DNA of 8,568 nucleotides from the NCBI GenBank assembly GCA_012032075.1, contig JAAURU010000135.1:1-8568 (forward strand), given 5' to 3'. Made by a program: the position numbers and the translations under genes. Shown in pieces: positions 6,328 through 8,568 of this stretch. How positions within the stretch are numbered: the first letter of the stretch is position 1; each line of letters begins with the position of its first letter. Origin of the DNA: Flavobacterium sp. Lineage in GTDB: Bacteria > Bacteroidota > Bacteroidia > Flavobacteriales > Flavobacteriaceae. The notes under the pieces were generated by a model. The model was not told the origin of the DNA, made no database searches, and worked only from the letters and a program-made list of their open reading frames with translations.

Positions 6328-6707
6328 GAATTACTGAATTTGTTGAAAAATTACCTAATGGTTTTGAAACCCAAATAGGAGAAAATGGAGCTATGCTTTC
6401 TGGTGGGCAGAAACAACGCATTGCTATTGCAAGAGCTTTATATAAAAATCCTGAAGTATTGTTAATGGATGAAGCAACTTCTGCTTTGGACACAAATTCT
6501 GAAAGAGTTGTAAAAGAAACAATAGACAATTTTAAAGCGCAAGGTAAAACCATTATTGTAATTGCACATCGATTAAGTACTATTGCAAATGCTGATACTA
6601 TTTTAGTGATGGAAAATGGACAAATTGTAGAGAAAGGAAATCATAAAGACTTACTAAGTCAAAAAGGAAAATATTTTGAGTTATGGGGTAAGCAGAGCCT
6701 AGTTTAG
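6303..6707 (+). CDS. Exporter fragment C: second half of the ATPase domain
   Basis: The frame resumes at about 6303 (HDLSKQLGITEFVEKLPNGFE); its first ATG is at 6393, which would give 104 aa. It carries the ABC signature LSGGQKQR (about residues 613-620 of the whole), Walker B VLLMDEATSALD, and the switch histidine in IAHRLSTI. All are intact and in the usual order. The C-terminus KGKYFELWGKQSLV resembles the normal end of this exporter family. Confidence 0.8.
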   Translation, partial: HHDLSKQLGITEFVEKLPNGFETQIGENGAMLSGGQKQRIAIARALYKNPEVLLMDEATSALDTNSERVVKETIDNFKAQGKTIIVIAHRLSTIANADTILVMENGQIVEKGNHKDLLSQKGKYFELWGKQSLV

Positions 6708-6768
6708 AGATTGACAGATCCACACTATCTTGTCACTCTGTAAGAGTCGCACTTGCTTGGTTTTTGAG

Positions 6769-6913
6769 TATGTGATGTTTCCTTTCGTCAACATGATAAG
6801 TTAACTTTTAAAAAAAGAAACATAGATTTGAGAAATTAAAGAAATCTTTATAATCTCTTGTGTATTTTGTGAAAATACTTTATGTGATGTTTCCTTCGTC
6901 AACATGACAAGTT
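6769..6913. repeat. Pair of 33/34-bp direct repeats in the convergent intergenic region
   Basis: A 34-bp segment at 6769-6802, starting TATGTGATGTTTCC, recurs at 6881-6913 with one T fewer and one C/T change. Each copy contains a short inverted repeat (ATGTT ... AACAT), so it can form a small hairpin. Its reverse complement contains TTGTCATGTTGACGAAGG, which resembles the REP-like intergenic repeats I recall from many Bacteroidota genomes. The DNA between them (6803-6880) and a TGTCACTCTG stretch just before (6731-6740) look like fragments of similar elements. The 306-bp gap between the exporter and queG holds no gene that I can support. Confidence 0.7.
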
Positions 6914-7013
6914 TGGAGGTTCTAGCCCAGAGTGCAATGGAAAGCTGGAAATAGCTTCTACAAAAATGAAATGTTATTTCAAACAACTTTTATTAAGAGA
7001 ATCTACATTTTAA

Positions 7014-7940
7014 TTACGCTTTCAAAAAGTTAATATTCCTTTTAAAACCTTCCATTTTTGTTCTTTTAACAGCCGAATTTTTAAACACTTTATTAAAGGT
7101 CTCCAAAGTAATTTCTTCCCAATCCTTTTTAGAAAAATTCAAAATGGATTCATTTGGTTTTAGTAAGGTTTCGTTGTGAGGTTTTGAAAATTTATTCCAA
7201 GGGCAAACATCTTGGCAAACATCACAACCAAAAGCCCATTCGTCAAATTTACCTTTCATCTCTTGTGGTAAATTATCTTTTAGTTCAATGGTAAAATAAG
7301 AAATACACTTACTACCATCAACAACAAAAGGAGCAACAATGGCTTCTGTAGGGCAAGCGTCAATACAAGCCGTACAAGAACCACAATGATCTGTAGTTGC
7401 AGTATCATATTCTAAATCTAAATCGACAATTAATTCGGCAATAAAATAAAAGGAACCTACTTTTTGAGTAATTAGATTACTGTTTTTACCAATCCAACCC
7501 AAACCACTTTTTGCCGCCCATGCCTTATCTAAAACTGGAGCAGAATCAACAAAAGCTCTCCCTGAAACTTCCCCAATTTCTGTTTGTATAAAATAAAGTA
7601 ATTCTTTTAGTTTTTCTTTAATTACAAAATGGTAATCTTGTCCGTATGCATATTTTGAAATTTTATAGGAATCTGCATTTTGAGTTTCTGATGGATAATA
7701 ATTTAGTAATAAAGAAATAACACTTTTAGCATCATCAACAAGCAACGTTGGATTTAATCGTTTGTCAAAATGATTTTCCATATAACTCATTTGACCATGC
7801 TTATTTTGGTTTAACCAATTTTCCAATCGTGGAGCTTCTTCTTCTAAAAAACCAGCTTTTGAAATACCACACGAAAGAAAACCAAGACGTTTAGCTTCTT
7901 GTTTAATGAGGGAAGTTCGATGATGGATGATGGATGACAT
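7014..7940 (-). CDS. queG: Epoxyqueuosine reductase QueG
   Basis: QueG performs the last step of queuosine synthesis, reducing epoxyqueuosine to queuosine in the anticodon of certain tRNAs with cobalamin and two [4Fe-4S] clusters, in the cytoplasm. The 308-aa sequence is typical: RLGFLSCGISKA near the N-terminus, FVDSAPVLDKAWAAKSGLGWIGKN (about 130-153, with the acidic residue expected for catalysis), then the ferredoxin-like cysteines C186, C189, C192, C196 and C239, C242, C246, with C212 between. It ends SAVKRTKMEGFKRNI, also typical. The length is at the short end of the family. The start at 7940 lies inside a heptamer repeat array, so the first 8 residues (MSSIIHHR) are repeat-encoded; no other ATG precedes the conserved part. 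It converges with the exporter gene and is not functionally linked to the bacteriocin genes. Confidence 0.95.
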   Translation of the reverse strand: MSSIIHHRTSLIKQEAKRLGFLSCGISKAGFLEEEAPRLENWLNQNKHGQMSYMENHFDKRLNPTLLVDDAKSVISLLLNYYPSETQNADSYKISKYAYGQDYHFVIKEKLKELLYFIQTEIGEVSGRAFVDSAPVLDKAWAAKSGLGWIGKNSNLITQKVGSFYFIAELIVDLDLEYDTATTDHCGSCTACIDACPTEAIVAPFVVDGSKCISYFTIELKDNLPQEMKGKFDEWAFGCDVCQDVCPWNKFSKPHNETLLKPNESILNFSKKDWEEITLETFNKVFKNSAVKRTKMEGFKRNINFLKA

Positions 7941-8031
7941 TTAAAGATGGATGTTGGATGAGGGGTGAAGGATGATGGATGACATTTTTATGCTAGTTGA
8001 TGGATGATGGGTGTAGGATGCTGGATGATTA
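7920..8031. repeat. Heptamer repeat array 2 (ATGNTGG orientation)
   Basis: Blocks of 7-bp units in phase (7920-7940, 7944-7985 and 7997-8031) include ATGATGG, ATGTTGG, GTGAAGG, GTGTAGG and ATGCTGG, interrupted by two ATGACATTT junctions. The array overlaps the start codon of queG at 7938-7940 and ends 10 bp before the stop codon of the four-helix gene. The 15-mer GATGGATGATGGGTG at 7999-8013 recurs inverted at 8521-8535. Confidence 0.85.
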
Positions 8032-8040
8032 TTTGACCAA

Positions 8041-8396
8041 CTATTTCTTTAATTTGCTTTTTAAAGCAATGGTCATGTTCATTAATTTAAAACATTTTGA
8101 GTAAAGATCATTAAATTTTTCTGCTTTTATATATTCTCTTCTTTTTGCTTTGTATTTACAAGTAACTTCAACAGCTATTGAACGCACTGAATAACCTAAA
8201 AACCTATTAAACTCAGCATTGGATTGCTCAATTGCCCCTTCAGAAATATTTAATGCAATAGAATCCGAAGCTCTTAAAATTTGTGAGGAAAGACTATACA
8301 TCTCTTGTTTAGGAAAAGTTGCAATTAATTGGTTTATTTCCTCCCCAAAATCCATTACTTTTTGCCAAATTAGTAATTTTTCAAATTAAAACTCAT
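8041..8396 (-). pseudogene. S23/IVS-type four-helix-bundle protein with an N-terminal frameshift
   Basis: The family forms small four-helix bundles first known from intervening sequences in 23S rRNA genes; its biochemical role is unknown. The intact frame from the ATG at 8355 gives 104 aa with the hallmark QILRASDSIALNISEGAIEQSNAEF core. However, it lacks the usual first helix start. In the same frame, upstream codons read FEKLLIWQKVMDFGEE, the typical family N-terminus, but no start codon is available because a stop lies just upstream. Adding one T to the TTT at 8383-8385 (minus strand) joins this to ATG AGT TTT AAT at 8396-8385 and gives a normal 118-aa protein. The gene is therefore frameshifted, or read from the internal ATG. 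It is enclosed by inverted heptamer arrays, as an insertion element might be. Confidence 0.75.
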
Positions 8397-8443
8397 ATAA
8401 AATTTTAGGTTATATAAACTTAATTTCTTTTCTTCCCTCAAAT

Positions 8444-8541
8444 CTTCCAACTTCCAACATCCATCTTCCAACATCCATCATCCATCATCCATCATCCTTC
8501 ATCATTCATCATTCATCCAGCACCCATCATCCATCATCCAT
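8444..8541. repeat. Heptamer repeat array 3 (CATCCAT orientation)
   Basis: Fourteen 7-bp units run in perfect phase: mainly CATCCAT and CTTCCAA with variants CATCCTT, CATCATT, CATCCAG and CACCCAT. This is the reverse complement of the unit in arrays 1 and 2. It lies upstream of the four-helix gene, so that gene is bracketed by arrays in opposite orientation. I see no gene in the remaining bases to the window end. Confidence 0.85.
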
Positions 8542-8568
8542 TATCTCATTTTAAACTCCAAAACAGCA

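Larger units (their letters stand above)
4560..6707 (+). pseudogene. Peptidase C39-containing ABC exporter (PCAT), interrupted by two frameshifts
   Basis: Read across two single-base corrections, this is one 715-aa bacteriocin-processing exporter. An N-terminal C39 cysteine peptidase (1-130) is followed by a six-helix ABC membrane domain (about 155-440) and an ATPase domain (about 475-715). It would cleave double-glycine leaders and export the mature peptides together with the HlyD adaptor. Break 1: the T5 run at 4939-4943 needs one T fewer, which restores IWTGVLILFSKNDD. Break 2: one T is missing after 6308 (ATCATG should read ATCATTG), which restores IQRIIDLSKQLGI. The two changes cancel, and every catalytic motif of the family is present on both sides. 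That argues for very recent mutation or consensus error rather than old decay. As sequenced, no full-length exporter can be made, so the bacteriocins would not be secreted by this protein. Confidence 0.85.
7920..8541. mobile_element. Candidate IVS-like element: four-helix gene between inverted heptamer arrays
   Basis: The unit is about 620 bp: ATGNTGG array, four-helix gene, then the complementary CCANCAT array, with a perfect 15-bp inverted repeat between the two arrays. Transcribed across, the arrays could pair into a long stem that presents the gene in the loop. That is the architecture known for intervening sequences inside 23S rRNA of some bacteria, where the same protein family is encoded. 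No transposase and no target-site duplication are visible, and no rRNA surrounds it. Calling it mobile is inference. Confidence 0.4.

Noticed and set aside
6305..6553. Minus-strand 82-codon frame
   Set aside because: It is antisense to the ATPase signature and Walker B region.
6801..6986. Minus-strand 61-codon frame in the exporter-queG gap
   Set aside because: It spans the repeat elements, has no recognisable protein features and no start context.
7941..7985. Alternative upstream start for queG in the second ATGACAT copy
   Set aside because: The ATG at 7985 is in frame but a TAA stop lies directly before the ATG at 7940.
8041..8396. Diversity-generating retroelement accessory (Avd-like) gene
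   Set aside because: Avd is also a four-helix bundle, but no reverse transcriptase, template repeat or variable repeat is visible; the core fits the S23/IVS family.

Overview
The window looks like a chromosomal stretch of a low-GC Bacteroidota, most likely a Flavobacteriaceae (Flavobacterium-like). Supporting signs are the very AT-rich DNA, TAnnTTTG-type -7 promoter elements, translation starts preceded by A-rich DNA rather than Shine-Dalgarno sites, a divergent TPR gene of flavobacterial style, and QueG and HlyD sequences with typical flavobacterial C-termini. This placement comes from reading the sequence, not from a database search.

Layout. Positions 1-669 (minus) hold the N-terminal part of a secreted or membrane-anchored TPR protein that runs off the window. 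Divergent from it, 1046-1633 is a compact operon with two small double-glycine-leader peptides (58 and 57 aa) and a 69-aa two-helix membrane protein, closed by a strong hairpin terminator. This is a two-peptide (class IIb-like) bacteriocin locus with a probable immunity protein. A conserved-looking 153-aa protein of unknown function follows (1868-2329), then an array of 21-bp tandem repeats (2407-2563), then an HlyD-type adaptor (2673-3803). After a heptamer-repeat array comes a ParE/RelE-type toxin-antitoxin module (3973-4518). Next is a peptidase-C39-containing ABC exporter (4560-6707), the natural partner of the leader peptides and the adaptor. On the minus strand follow queG (7014-7940) and an S23/IVS-type four-helix-bundle gene (8041-8396), the latter enclosed by inverted heptamer arrays.

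How it fits together. The C39 domain of the exporter would cut the two precursors after Gly-Gly, the ABC and HlyD parts would move the mature peptides across the envelope, and the 69-aa membrane protein would protect the producer. However, the exporter is broken by two compensating one-base indels (near 4939-4943 and 6308). The antitoxin (near 4003) and the four-helix gene (near 8383-8385) each carry one more. Four single-base length changes in 8.6 kb mean either a draft-quality consensus or a decaying locus. This is the main caveat for anyone using the annotation.

Most unusual structure. Degenerate 7-bp repeats (consensus about ATGNTGG) occur in three arrays. Two of them face each other around the four-helix gene and share a perfect 15-bp inverted repeat, which resembles an rRNA intervening-sequence element sitting outside rRNA. 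One of these arrays also supplies the start codon and first residues of QueG.
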